Positions 1-8,164 of a stretch of 35,293 nt of DNA are shown piece by piece. Both the position numbers and the translations under genes were made by a program. This stretch comes from a virus, in IMG/VR virus record IMGVR_UViG_3300031974_004173, positions 1 to 35,293 of that record, one strand, 5' to 3'. Position 1 is the stretch's first letter, and each line of letters opens with the position of its first letter. Under the pieces are notes generated by a model that ran no database searches, was not told the DNA's origin, and saw only the letters and a program-made list of their open reading frames with translations.

Positions 1-2174
1 AGGTCATCTACAGTCATTGTAGTAGAATTAATTGTGGTAGTTGTACCATCGACTTGTAGATTTCCTGCGATGACAACTGTTCCTGTATTATCTCCTACTG
101 CAGCAGGATCTATTGTGAATGTAGCGGGACCTGCTAAATAGCCACCAAGTGTTAGGTTTCCACTAATATCTCCGTTTCCATTAATGTCTAGAGCAGTGGC
201 TTCTACTTCGCCTGTACTTGTTATTGCACCACTATTAATAGTTCCTGAAAGGTAGAGGTTTTTAAATTTTTTGCTTGATAATCCTAAGTCTATTGATGCA
301 TCTGTTTGTGGATAAAAACCGTTATTACTGCCACTAAAAGTTAGTTCTTTTAGAGTTGTTCCATGATAAGAGCCAAAATATAAATGTTGATTTGATGCAT
401 CATTTGTACCTGCTACAAAATAACCCCTATCTGATGAAGTATATATATTGGCAACAGCACCACTAAAGATAGTTCCTGCAAAAGTGGCGTTCCCATCTGT
501 TCCTATACTAAATCTTTCAGTATAAGAACCGCCACCCATGATTTTAACTTTCCCATTTCCTGACCAACCATACTCTAATTCATTTGAACCATTTACTCGC
601 ATGATTGTTCTTACACTTCCATTTGTGTCTTTGCTTCTTATTTCATAACCGTTGTTTTGTTGTATATGACCTGTAGTTGTTATAGCCCCACTTGAGATAG
701 TGCCTGCTGTCATGTTGCCAAAGCTATTGGAATTGCCTGAAGCTGTAATGCTCGCTGACAGACTTAATGAGGTTCCAGAAACAGCAGAAGTGAAAGTTGT
801 GCCACCAAAACTGTTGGAATTACTTGTGCTGGTAATCGCTGCTGAAGAAGTTAACCCATCAACAACTGCTACACCAGTAACATCTATTCCTGATGAGGTG
901 GTAGCTAATCTTAAAGCACCACCTGTATAATAAAGTTCCGCAGCACCACTATTCCCAAAAAATATTTTATTACCTGAAGCTGTAGCAATATTTGGATTAT
1001 CTGCCCAAATTCTTAAATCGCCAGTACCCCCATCTTTTATATAACTATTACTACCATCATGGTAGATTTCTAAATCAGCACTATCGCCAAACGTTGCTTT
1101 GACACTATCTAGGTGTTTGGTATTAACATTAAACTTAGTTAAGGAAGCACCACCGTCTATAGTTATATATGGAGTTACACCACCTGACCCATCATCGCTT
1201 CTTAAAATAATGTCTGTGTCATCGCCTGTGGTTTGTATTAGTAAATTACCTGTGCTGTTGTTTAAAACAGAGCTACTGCCATCGTGATATATTTGAAAAT
1301 CATCACCTGTACCAAACTTAGCCTTGATGTTGTCTGGGAAAGTTGTGCCATTCGCATCTAGGTAGTCTTCTATCTTAGTATTTAAAGATGCTGTTGTTGC
1401 CTGGTTAGATGCATTACCTATGAAGATGTTGCCGTCATTAAGGTTTGGGGTGTCGTTTGATCTTCCCGCACCACCAACCTTGATAGAACCTGCACTTGCG
1501 TGTGATCTTTGAACTTTACCTATGTTTTGTATTAAAGAAGATTCACCTGTAGGTTTAGAATTGGTTAATGCACCTGCGGTTGTAGAAACATATAAAGTAT
1601 CACCAAGGCTGAATGCAGAAGTATCAACGCTTGAAATGGTGCCAAAGGTTACAACCTCTGTGGATCCATTAAGAGATGCTGTTGTTAATACCAAGCCGAA
1701 TGCTGGCATTTTGCTTGCAAAGTCTGCGTCTGCTAAAGCGACTATTGGTGTGGTCCCAGAGATACCTGATACATAAACAGCATCGCCTTTGGAAACAGCT
1801 TCGCCCGCCTGGGCTTTAAATATGACTGCACCACGAAGATCTCCGATAAATTCATCGGCAGTAACTTCGCCTGCATCTAATTGTGAGAAAGTGTCTAAGA
1901 CTGCGGCAACTAATCTAAGCTCTATCAAGTCTCCTGTTACGAATGCATTAGCTGTTGTATTGTCTTGAGCACGAACAACTGTAAGCGTATTGCTGCTAAT
2001 AGCAGTTACCTTAACTATTTCATTATTTGTTCCATCATCTATTGTGCAATAGAAAATATCATTGCCAGTTAGTGATGGAAATACTGAACCATCTGTAACA
2101 GTTATGCTTGTAGCACTACTGCTTATACCACTGGCAAGTGTTGTCCTTGCATTATTACTAAAGACAATTGCCAT
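1..2174 (-). CDS. Tail fibre / structural protein, 3' end beyond window
   Basis: The reading frame is open from the ATG at 2174 to the left edge (about 724 codons), so the C-terminus is missing. The protein is rich in Gly, Ser, Thr and Asn. It carries the repeated marine-phage fibre signature IYHDGS(S/N) followed by TGDLRI or TGNLLI, near residues 295 and 370, and a TTINSTTMTVDD element at the truncated end. These are typical of trimeric beta-structured fibre or appendage proteins in marine podoviruses and myoviruses. It lies last in the visible late block, 15 nt downstream of the 143-aa gene, where host-recognition proteins are usual. The receptor-binding role is inferred. Confidence 0.75.
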   Translation of the reverse strand, partial: MAIVFSNNARTTLASGISSSATSITVTDGSVFPSLTGNDIFYCTIDDGTNNEIVKVTAISSNTLTVVRAQDNTTANAFVTGDLIELRLVAAVLDTFSQLDAGEVTADEFIGDLRGAVIFKAQAGEAVSKGDAVYVSGISGTTPIVALADADFASKMPAFGLVLTTASLNGSTEVVTFGTISSVDTSAFSLGDTLYVSTTAGALTNSKPTGESSLIQNIGKVQRSHASAGSIKVGGAGRSNDTPNLNDGNIFIGNASNQATTASLNTKIEDYLDANGTTFPDNIKAKFGTGDDFQIYHDGSSSVLNNSTGNLLIQTTGDDTDIILRSDDGSGGVTPYITIDGGASLTKFNVNTKHLDSVKATFGDSADLEIYHDGSNSYIKDGGTGDLRIWADNPNIATASGNKIFFGNSGAAELYYTGGALRLATTSSGIDVTGVAVVDGLTSSAAITSTSNSNSFGGTTFTSAVSGTSLSLSASITASGNSNSFGNMTAGTISSGAITTTGHIQQNNGYEIRSKDTNGSVRTIMRVNGSNELEYGWSGNGKVKIMGGGSYTERFSIGTDGNATFAGTIFSGAVANIYTSSDRGYFVAGTNDASNQHLYFGSYHGTTLKELTFSGSNNGFYPQTDASIDLGLSSKKFKNLYLSGTINSGAITSTGEVEATALDINGNGDISGNLTLGGYLAGPATFTIDPAAVGDNTGTVVIAGNLQVDGTTTTINSTTMTVDD

Positions 2175-2189
2175 TAATTACCTCTTATT

Positions 2190-2621
2190 TTAGCTAACTG
2201 TAACTGTCCAGGTGATTGTCATTGAGTCAGCAGATCCTTTGTTTACAACTGAGAAAACCGTTCTACATAACATTGTGCCACTTGATGATGCATTAAATAT
2301 GCCTGCTTCTGTAACCGCACCTGTTCCTGTTCCTGCTCCGAAAGTCGCAACATAAACAATGTCATTGTTAGTAACTGTAGTTGAAGTTAATGCTGTTCTA
2401 CTACCAGCTAACTCAGAACCTAGTGCGGAGTCTGAAGCTGCGGCTGCTGTAGATCCTGTACCAATTGCCATGTGTGACATTGCAGCATCTGTTGCATTTT
2501 TCATTCTTGATGCAACAAAATCCTTACCGTCATTAACAACTATATTTGGAACCTCAGCAACGACCTCATCGTTAAGCTCAATTTTTAACTTACCTGTTAG
2601 TTTAAAATTATCAACTATCAT
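2190..2621 (-). CDS. Small structural protein, probably tail-associated
   Basis: This 143-aa protein starts at an ATG 8 nt after the repeat-protein gene and precedes the fibre gene. The N-terminal 30 residues form hydrophobic/polar beta-strand patterns (DNFKLTGKLKIELND). A Gly/Ala/Ser/Thr-rich middle and a C-terminal strand series (MTITWTVTVS) follow. The composition matches phage virion accessory proteins carried beside fibres. I do not recognise a named family with certainty. Its role in the tail is inferred only from position and composition. Confidence 0.6.
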   Translation of the reverse strand: MIVDNFKLTGKLKIELNDEVVAEVPNIVVNDGKDFVASRMKNATDAAMSHMAIGTGSTAAAASDSALGSELAGSRTALTSTTVTNNDIVYVATFGAGTGTGAVTEAGIFNASSSGTMLCRTVFSVVNKGSADSMTITWTVTVS

Positions 2622-2629
2622 TTTTACTC

Positions 2630-3856
2630 CTAATTAAGAGCACTTGTATTAAGTGCAGCTGTATTTAAAACACTCTTAGAACTGACAATAACCTTGAAGC
2701 TTATGCTCTCAGACATTGTTAGAGTATCATCAATACTTTTGTCAAAAGATATCACATCTTGATCAGATATGGAAAGGCTATCTGCCTTGCCAAGGCTGTT
2801 AGATCGGGATAAAACCTCAGCTATAGAAATGCTATCGCTAAAAGGTTTGGCTAATAAGTGAGCTAATTGTTCTGTAACATTTGCTGTATCTGTTAAGGGT
2901 TTTGTAAAATTAAATACACTATCCTCTGATAAGAATGCAATGTTAGTTTTTTCTGAACTTACGTCTGTTTGTAATGGGTCATCTACACTAGCAACATCGT
3001 CCAGGCTAAATGTATCAGAGAAAGATCGCACAAAGGCAACAGTTCTACTAAATGACTCACTCATAGAGACAGAGTCAGAGTGCGGTGCTTCAAATAGAAA
3101 AACTGGTGCCTCACTCATGCTTAACGTATCTGATTTAGGTAAGCTTAAATCTTTAGCGTCTGCCTCACCCATAGACACGGCATCTGATTTACCAAGACCT
3201 AGGTTAAATATAGAATCTTCTGTTAATCCAAAACTATCGCTTACATTTTTTTCAAAAGCAAAATCTGCATCTTCAAATATTAAAACAGAGTGTTGTATGT
3301 TTTTATTTACATTAAATGTTTGATTATCACTAAAGCTAAAGTTGTTATCTGTTAAAGATTTACTTAATAAAAGAGCAGGTTGGTCTGTTAAAGAAACAGC
3401 ATCAGTAAATTCTCTTAATACCTCTAACAAGATAGCAATTGATTCTGTCATGGTGGCTGTATCTGATAAGGCTTTGCCAAGATCTACAGCATGCTCTTCT
3501 ATCATAGAGACAGAATCTGTAAAAGGTTTATTAACAGAATAAGAAAGTTGTTCTAATAAACTTAAAACAACTACGTTTGGATTGTTTCCTGTAAAGTAAA
3601 GATTCTTAGTGTCTGGATCTATCAGTATATCTGCGAACAGATTAAGACTGGTTACTGTAAGATTTGGTTGTACAAAATCTAATAAGACTCCCGATATAGG
3701 AGCTATGATAGATGCACCTACATTTAGGCTTGGGTTAACAACAGATGTTTGTAAAGAGGGTGCGTTAGATTGTGCTGTTTCTACTGTAAGAGAAACCTCT
3801 TGGGTTTTTACACTTACTTGTAGGTTCGGATACTCTACAACTAATCGTATAGCCAT
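2630..3856 (-). CDS. Repeat-rich virion protein with about 14 SD-x-(V/I)-S-(M/I)-(S/T)-E units
   Basis: This 408-aa protein has a beta-rich N-terminal 90 residues. From about residue 90 it consists of a degenerate repeat of about 18-20 residues: a K/P start, then (S/T)D(S/T)(V/A/I)S(M/L/I)(S/T)(E/D), then a hydrophobic spacer. Copies include FTDSVSMIEE, LSDTATMTES, SDTLSMSEA, SDSVSMSES, FSDSISIAE and DDTLTMSES. The regular alternating pattern suggests a beta-solenoid or other elongated appendage. It overlaps the stop of the upstream baseplate-like gene by 1 nt, and the fibre module follows. Function is not known; an adhesin or spacer role is inference. Confidence 0.65.
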   Translation of the reverse strand: MAIRLVVEYPNLQVSVKTQEVSLTVETAQSNAPSLQTSVVNPSLNVGASIIAPISGVLLDFVQPNLTVTSLNLFADILIDPDTKNLYFTGNNPNVVVLSLLEQLSYSVNKPFTDSVSMIEEHAVDLGKALSDTATMTESIAILLEVLREFTDAVSLTDQPALLLSKSLTDNNFSFSDNQTFNVNKNIQHSVLIFEDADFAFEKNVSDSFGLTEDSIFNLGLGKSDAVSMGEADAKDLSLPKSDTLSMSEAPVFLFEAPHSDSVSMSESFSRTVAFVRSFSDTFSLDDVASVDDPLQTDVSSEKTNIAFLSEDSVFNFTKPLTDTANVTEQLAHLLAKPFSDSISIAEVLSRSNSLGKADSLSISDQDVISFDKSIDDTLTMSESISFKVIVSSKSVLNTAALNTSALN

Positions 3857-4230
3857 TAGTCAAAGTCATCTCTCACATTAAACTTAATAAGATCTCCAAC
3901 TGTTTGAATGTTGCCATCTGATTTGGTTATTTCTATTTCTCCCTCGTAAAAACCTGCCTCGGTAAATGTTGAATTGGTAAATACCATTGCACACTTACCT
4001 GCTGTTGCGTTTGTTATAGAACAAACAATAGTATCAACGATAGTTGTTGTTCCTATCTTTCTTATTCTTACTCTTGTGGTAGATCCTGTTAGATCTATAG
4101 GAGCAAAAGTTGTTGCGTCTTCTGGGTCTAATATTTTTCCCGCAGCAGCAGTATTTGAATCTGTTAAAGTAAAGTTTAGTTCAGGATGTGTATCCCCAAC
4201 CACTACCTTAATTGTTGTTGAATATGCCAT
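3856..4230 (-). CDS. BppU-like N-terminal baseplate/tail protein
   Basis: This 124-aa protein has a layout similar to the N-terminal domain of phage upper baseplate proteins (BppU_N-type). It opens with a strand (STTIKVVVGDTHPELNFTL), continues with DLTGSTTRVRIRK and ends with a C-terminal GFYEGEIEITKSDGNIQTVGD stretch like the family's G-x-Y-x-G-E-F pattern. Such domains adopt an Ig-like beta-sandwich that anchors receptor-binding proteins to the tail. It shares 1-nt overlaps with both neighbours, so it is translationally coupled within the adaptor-to-fibre block. The family assignment is by pattern only. Confidence 0.55.
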   Translation of the reverse strand: MAYSTTIKVVVGDTHPELNFTLTDSNTAAAGKILDPEDATTFAPIDLTGSTTRVRIRKIGTTTIVDTIVCSITNATAGKCAMVFTNSTFTEAGFYEGEIEITKSDGNIQTVGDLIKFNVRDDFD

Positions 4231-4907
4231 TACATAAACTCCTGATATTTAATTGTAAGGGGTGCACCAACTAATCCATATTTAGATTTTCTAACTGCCT
4301 GTGCTTCTCCCTTATCGTACATTCTTTTATTAAGATCAGCAGCCTGCACATCATTCCATGGACTGTCTTTCATCATTTGCAACCTATATAGAGCTCCATG
4401 AATTATGGTTTCCTGGTACTCATTAACAATTATATTAGGTATTGTTGTTGCTGTCGCTGTTGGTTTTAAACTATATAAAGCATACAACGAATAATTTTTA
4501 TCGGGTGTGGGTGCGAGTAAAATAGTTTCTTGATTTCTTTGTGCATAATACTTTGGTCTTCCCTTGCCATATGCATCAATTAAGGACGGTGTGCCAATCA
4601 ATGATTTAGGTTCTAATCTGCCTAAGTTTTTTTCTGAAACCTGGTTGTTAGATTCACCAAACTCATAATAAAAATCAATAATATGATTTAATTCAGTACC
4701 TGTAGGGATATCTAAATCAGCAGCCTCGTACTCATTAATGCCTGTAACTGTTTGAAATAATGTAAGCTCAGATAGATATATGTCTGTGTTTACACAAAAA
4801 TCTGTTATTGTATTTCTTAATTCTTCAACAGCAATAAATGATGGACAACTTGGTGCTTCTCTTTTTACTTTAGGTACTAATGATTCTATCTTTTTTGCTA
4901 CTGCCAT
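4230..4907 (-). CDS. Second neck/head-tail adaptor-like protein
   Basis: This 225-aa protein is of about the same size as the DUF6682-like protein encoded directly upstream (221 aa). Both share a layout of an N-terminal helical part, a central beta-rich segment with proline-turn elements and a C-terminal long helix ending near a Lys/Arg/Tyr-rich tail (GALYRLQMMKDSPWNDVQAADLNKRM). Tail-tubular gp11-type gatekeeper/adaptor proteins of short-tailed phages look like this and usually occur between capsid and fibre genes. It is 6 nt from the upstream gene and overlaps the downstream one by 1 nt. Neck function is inferred from context. Confidence 0.5.
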   Translation of the reverse strand: MAVAKKIESLVPKVKREAPSCPSFIAVEELRNTITDFCVNTDIYLSELTLFQTVTGINEYEAADLDIPTGTELNHIIDFYYEFGESNNQVSEKNLGRLEPKSLIGTPSLIDAYGKGRPKYYAQRNQETILLAPTPDKNYSLYALYSLKPTATATTIPNIIVNEYQETIIHGALYRLQMMKDSPWNDVQAADLNKRMYDKGEAQAVRKSKYGLVGAPLTIKYQEFM

Positions 4908-4913
4908 TATTCA

Positions 4914-5579
4914 TTATTGTGCTGGTGTTGATGGTCGTGGAGTAGATCCAGCATCAACTTGGTTTTTAATTCCTAGTGAATTTTGAAAAGACTGAAGATA
5001 AACTCCAGACCTTTGTAGGTCTCCAGCATATTCAGTATCTTTTTGATATGCCCTATACAGCATAAAGTCTAATATTCCATTAGCATAAACATCGTCTAGT
5101 GATATCACTGTCGTTGATGTACTAAAATCACTGATAGTTATATCTATAGGTGCTGAACTATAAACTAATTCTATAGTCGCATCTGATGCTGTGGTATGTG
5201 GATATACATAAAAGACTTTTGGATCGAGAGGATCATAAACATAATGCTCAACATTTGTTCCTGTGGTTCCATGCCAATCTTCTATCTGATCATCTAATAC
5301 TCTTCTCTCAATATTTGTTATTGGTTTAGAAGTTGGATTAGAGTTTCTATAAATAGATAACAGTCTTAAGCCTGCACTGGGTAATGTTTGTTTAGCACTG
5401 TTGGCTGTCAAAGTAAAAGCTGCGTTGACTGGATTTGCGTCTGGTCTAAATAAAACAATCTCTCTCTGAGCATCGTTTAAATAATTTAACAAAGTTTGTT
5501 GAGACCATCTTACATTAGTCGTATCTTGCAGAATTTCTTCTGCTCTATTTATAAGATCAATTACTTTAACGGTTGCCAT
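4914..5579 (-). CDS. Phage head-tail adaptor, DUF6682-like
   Basis: This 221-aa protein opens with LINRAEEILQDTTNVRW, then LLNYLNDAQREIVLFRPDAN. The latter closely fits the DUF6682 phage-adaptor signature (L-x-x-YLNDGQREIVLLRPDA). A middle beta region has D-P-x-V-F-Y-V-Y-P, typical for adaptor/connector proteins that dock under the portal. A C-terminal helix has YRAYQKDTEYAGD and ends in a Pro/Ser/Thr-rich tail. In short-tailed phages such proteins form the ring between portal and tail. It starts 1 nt after the 94-aa gene, with which it forms one transcription unit. Confidence 0.72.
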   Translation of the reverse strand: MATVKVIDLINRAEEILQDTTNVRWSQQTLLNYLNDAQREIVLFRPDANPVNAAFTLTANSAKQTLPSAGLRLLSIYRNSNPTSKPITNIERRVLDDQIEDWHGTTGTNVEHYVYDPLDPKVFYVYPHTTASDATIELVYSSAPIDITISDFSTSTTVISLDDVYANGILDFMLYRAYQKDTEYAGDLQRSGVYLQSFQNSLGIKNQVDAGSTPRPSTPAQ

Positions 5580-5580
5580 T

Positions 5581-5865
5581 TTATAGTCCTAGTTTTTCCT
5601 TCTCTTCTTTTGTTAAAGATCCTTTATCATAAATAAAAGTCCAGAAGTCTGACCTATGCAGTGGGCTCCATGGAAGAATTTTTCCGTGTTCGCCCCTTGA
5701 AGCTATTGGATCTTTTGAATTAGATTCGACTACTACTTCTTCTTCAACACCTACCGTGCTTTCAATAGATGCATATTGCAGTTCTAAATCTTTTAGTTTG
5801 TCTTTAGGGTTAAGAGAAACATTAAAGTTCTCTTTTGCTGATTTAATCAGTTCGTCTTTTGTCAT
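5581..5865 (-). CDS. Small unknown protein between capsid and adaptor genes
   Basis: This 94-aa protein has a charged N-terminal half (DELIKSAKENF...NPKDKLKDLE), an acidic middle (VGVEEEVVVES) and a C-terminal Trp/His-containing segment (ILPWSPLHRSDFWTFIYDKG) followed by LTKEEKEKLGL. The start is supported by GAGG 6 nt upstream of the ATG. It is the first gene after the capsid terminator and abuts the adaptor gene (1 nt gap). A head-completion or capsid-decorating role is possible from position, but no family was recognised. Confidence 0.55.
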   Translation of the reverse strand: MTKDELIKSAKENFNVSLNPKDKLKDLELQYASIESTVGVEEEVVVESNSKDPIASRGEHGKILPWSPLHRSDFWTFIYDKGSLTKEEKEKLGL

Positions 5866-5929
5866 AGTAACCTCGTTTAATTATAACTATGCTTAAGTTA
5901 TCACAAAAACATGGATACAAGCTAGTGGG

Positions 5930-5964
5930 AAAAAAACAAAAAAAAGGGGAGCCGAAACTCCCCA
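5930..5964 (-). terminator. Rho-independent terminator after the capsid gene
   Basis: On the minus strand a perfect 6-bp GC-rich stem (GGGGAG / CTCCCC, 5946-5951 and 5958-5963) with a 6-nt loop is followed by a run of eight T, a G and six more T. It lies 9 nt past the capsid stop codon. The position suggests that capsid transcripts are ended here, or partly read through to the adaptor genes. Confidence 0.85.
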
Positions 5965-5972
5965 AAGTTAAA

Positions 5973-6839
5973 TTAAGCTACTTGTAACTTAAATTCACCA
6001 ATCGCTGTTGGTAGGATAACTTTGTATCCGTAAACAGCTAGACCTCTAACGCCATCACCGAATGAAGACTCAAGTCTTACAGTTTCAGTGTTAGTCATTT
6101 GAGAAGCATAAGCAATCGCTTTTGGATGCCCATACAGACCAGATGTTACTCCAGCTGCTGTGCTTAAGTTGTTAGATACATACATATTGAATCTATCAAC
6201 TGTTCCAATAAAGCCATTTCTTAATGGTGAAACATTGTCACCAGTTAAGTATGCTTGTCTAAGTTCTGACTGCTTTAACAATGTAGCAACAGCTGGGTTG
6301 ATGATCATGAATCTTCCTTCTTCAGGAATATTGTTTTCATCAAGTTGCTGTCCTGCATCGAGAATGTGCCCTAAAACAGTAGAAGATGTGATGTTTGCTG
6401 GTGTTGCGTTGATGTCTGTTAAAGACGAACCTGCGGCTACGTTAGCGAACACATCTTGCTCAATAGCGATTTTCATGTTTTGAGCTGCATCAGATGCTGC
6501 TTCATTTAGAAAGTCGATATCGGCTTGCTCTTTTAGGATGTCATCAACTTTAAAAGCATAGCTTTTAGCTTTGTCGATGTTTAACTCAATGGTAGATGAA
6601 GTGACATCTGAATAGGAAATAGATCCTGTGTAATCAGCAACTGAGACTGCTGGTACTGTTCTGATGTTTACTTTGTTACCTAACCCTGAAATTTCTCCTT
6701 CGTACTCGTTAGTTGTAACTTCAGACAACATGGTCTGAGCATAAAACTTAGCTTGTAACTTTCTAGAGAATACTTCAGGTATAAAATGATTTTCACCAGC
6801 TGCGAAGCTAAAGCTCCCGCCTGAAGATGAATATGCCAT
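5973..6839 (-). CDS. Major capsid protein
   Basis: This 288-aa protein follows the scaffold gene and is followed at once by a strong terminator, the usual setting of an abundant coat protein. The N-terminal SFAAGENHFIPEVFSRKL segment resembles the N-arm and spine helix of HK97-fold coats. The central part carries NIPEEGRFMIINPAVATLL, LRNGFIGTVDRFNMYVSNN and a C-terminal GYKVILPTAIGEFKLQVA, which are typical of HK97-fold podoviral coats. AGAGG upstream of the ATG serves as the ribosome site. It would build the procapsid shell around the acidic scaffold. Confidence 0.85.
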   Translation of the reverse strand: MAYSSSGGSFSFAAGENHFIPEVFSRKLQAKFYAQTMLSEVTTNEYEGEISGLGNKVNIRTVPAVSVADYTGSISYSDVTSSTIELNIDKAKSYAFKVDDILKEQADIDFLNEAASDAAQNMKIAIEQDVFANVAAGSSLTDINATPANITSSTVLGHILDAGQQLDENNIPEEGRFMIINPAVATLLKQSELRQAYLTGDNVSPLRNGFIGTVDRFNMYVSNNLSTAAGVTSGLYGHPKAIAYASQMTNTETVRLESSFGDGVRGLAVYGYKVILPTAIGEFKLQVA

Positions 6840-6890
6840 ATTAATTACCTCTTAATATAAAAGTTTATTTAAAAAGTAGTAAATATTTAT

Positions 6891-7859
6891 TTATCTTACC
6901 CTTCCATCAGCATAAGCTTGATCAATGTCTTTCTCAAACTTTATAAATTCTTTATCAGAAAGTTTACCAATCTCTTGGGCAGTCCATATTTTTTTACTAC
7001 TACCTACGTTTTGCTTCCTGGCTTTAGAGAGTGAAGGTTCAACATTTTGTTTTGCCTTTTCCACTAATTCCTTTTTGGAAACTTTGTTGGAAACTAAACC
7101 TAAATCTTGTTTATACTTTGATAAGAGTGCTACAACATCTTGGGCATCACCATCGGATGCGGCATTACGCCACATTCTAGATTGTCTTTCTAACCATATA
7201 GTGAAATCATCACTAGCTGATATAGACTTCCAATCGGGATGCACGTCTGCAATAGCTGCATAATGCTTCCTGTCTGCTTCTTCTTGTTGAGATTTTAAGA
7301 CCTCTTCTGTAGCCTGTTGCATTTTTCGATCCACAGTCGCGATGCGAGCATCGACATAACTTTGAAGTGGTTTAACAATTTCTGGGTAATCTTTCATAAT
7401 CTCACCTAGATCTACATTAACCTCTTCCTTCTGTTTCTCAATACGAGCTTCAGACTTCATGCTTTCAATCGCTGTTATCTTATTAGACATTTCAGTAATC
7501 TTAGCTTCAAGTTCTTTTTCTCTCTGGGTAGCCTTGGTCATTCGTGCCTGAGCATTTTTGTACCTTTCTTCCCACTGTTCGGCAGACAACAAACCCTTAT
7601 CGGATTTAGTTAGTTCTTCCTGAATCTCTTCTTCTTGCTGATCAGACGCTTCTTCAGTTTCCTGAGATTCATCGGGTAAAGCTTCCACATCTTCGACAAC
7701 TTCTTCAGGGGTGTCTTCAACTTCTGCCTCTTCGGTAGCTAACCCTTTGGCTTCTGGTTCAGATTCCTGTTGAGAGTTTTGAATTTGTTTCAACATCTCA
7801 TCAGCTTCTTTTTCAAGCTTTTCGGCGATTAACTCGCCTTTAGTTTTTTCTCTTTCCAT
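6891..7859 (-). CDS. Scaffolding protein
   Basis: This 322-aa protein has the composition of phage scaffolds. A very acidic, Glu-rich N-terminal region (about residues 30-95) is followed by a predicted coiled coil (about 95-150) and a Lys/Ser-rich C-terminus (SLSKARKQNVGSSKKI) of the type that contacts coat protein. It sits between portal and capsid genes, the classical scaffold position. AAGGA lies 9 nt before the ATG. It should act in procapsid assembly and then be lost. No protease domain is visible, so self-cleavage is not suggested by the sequence. Confidence 0.78.
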   Translation of the reverse strand: MEREKTKGELIAEKLEKEADEMLKQIQNSQQESEPEAKGLATEEAEVEDTPEEVVEDVEALPDESQETEEASDQQEEEIQEELTKSDKGLLSAEQWEERYKNAQARMTKATQREKELEAKITEMSNKITAIESMKSEARIEKQKEEVNVDLGEIMKDYPEIVKPLQSYVDARIATVDRKMQQATEEVLKSQQEEADRKHYAAIADVHPDWKSISASDDFTIWLERQSRMWRNAASDGDAQDVVALLSKYKQDLGLVSNKVSKKELVEKAKQNVEPSLSKARKQNVGSSKKIWTAQEIGKLSDKEFIKFEKDIDQAYADGRVR

Positions 7860-7894
7860 TTTAACGGTCCTTTTGTTGGGGGTGTCGATTAAAA

Positions 7895-8164
7895 TTACTT
7901 ATATATGTTAGGTGTATCCCTTTTGGAGCCTAACGAATTAATTACTTTATCAGCAATTGTATCTAAAGATACTATAAACTTAAGAATGTCGCAACGTCCT
8001 TGACTAAAGCGGTAGTTGTCCGTTATTTCCAACTGGTCCCGCTCCATTTGGCGAAGGGACTCCATTTCGTCCATCAGGACCGACCATTCCGTCCCCATTT
8101 GGGACTTGATCAACTTGACCGCCTTGCTGGCTGGCAAGGATAGCTTGTTGTAATGCTTGCTCAT
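7895..8164 (-). CDS. 89-aa protein overprinted on the portal 3' end
   Basis: This 89-aa unknown protein overlaps the last 161 nt of the portal gene in another frame. The start at 8164 is supported by a consensus AAGGAG (8172-8177) with 7-nt spacing inside the portal coding region. The sequence reads like a genuine helical protein (SLPASKAVKLIKSQMGTEW, then NYRFSQGRCDILKFIVSLDT). The portal frame over the same bases is low-complexity Gly/Pro/Asn. A small gene between portal and scaffold is common in short-tailed phages. Its function is unknown. Confidence 0.65.
   Translation of the reverse strand: MSKHYNKLSLPASKAVKLIKSQMGTEWSVLMDEMESLRQMERDQLEITDNYRFSQGRCDILKFIVSLDTIADKVINSLGSKRDTPNIYK

Noticed and set aside
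700-1776. Several plus-strand ORFs of 60-85 codons opposite the fibre gene
   Set aside because: They lie fully inside the open minus-strand fibre frame, have valine/leucine/proline-rich antisense composition and lack ribosome sites.
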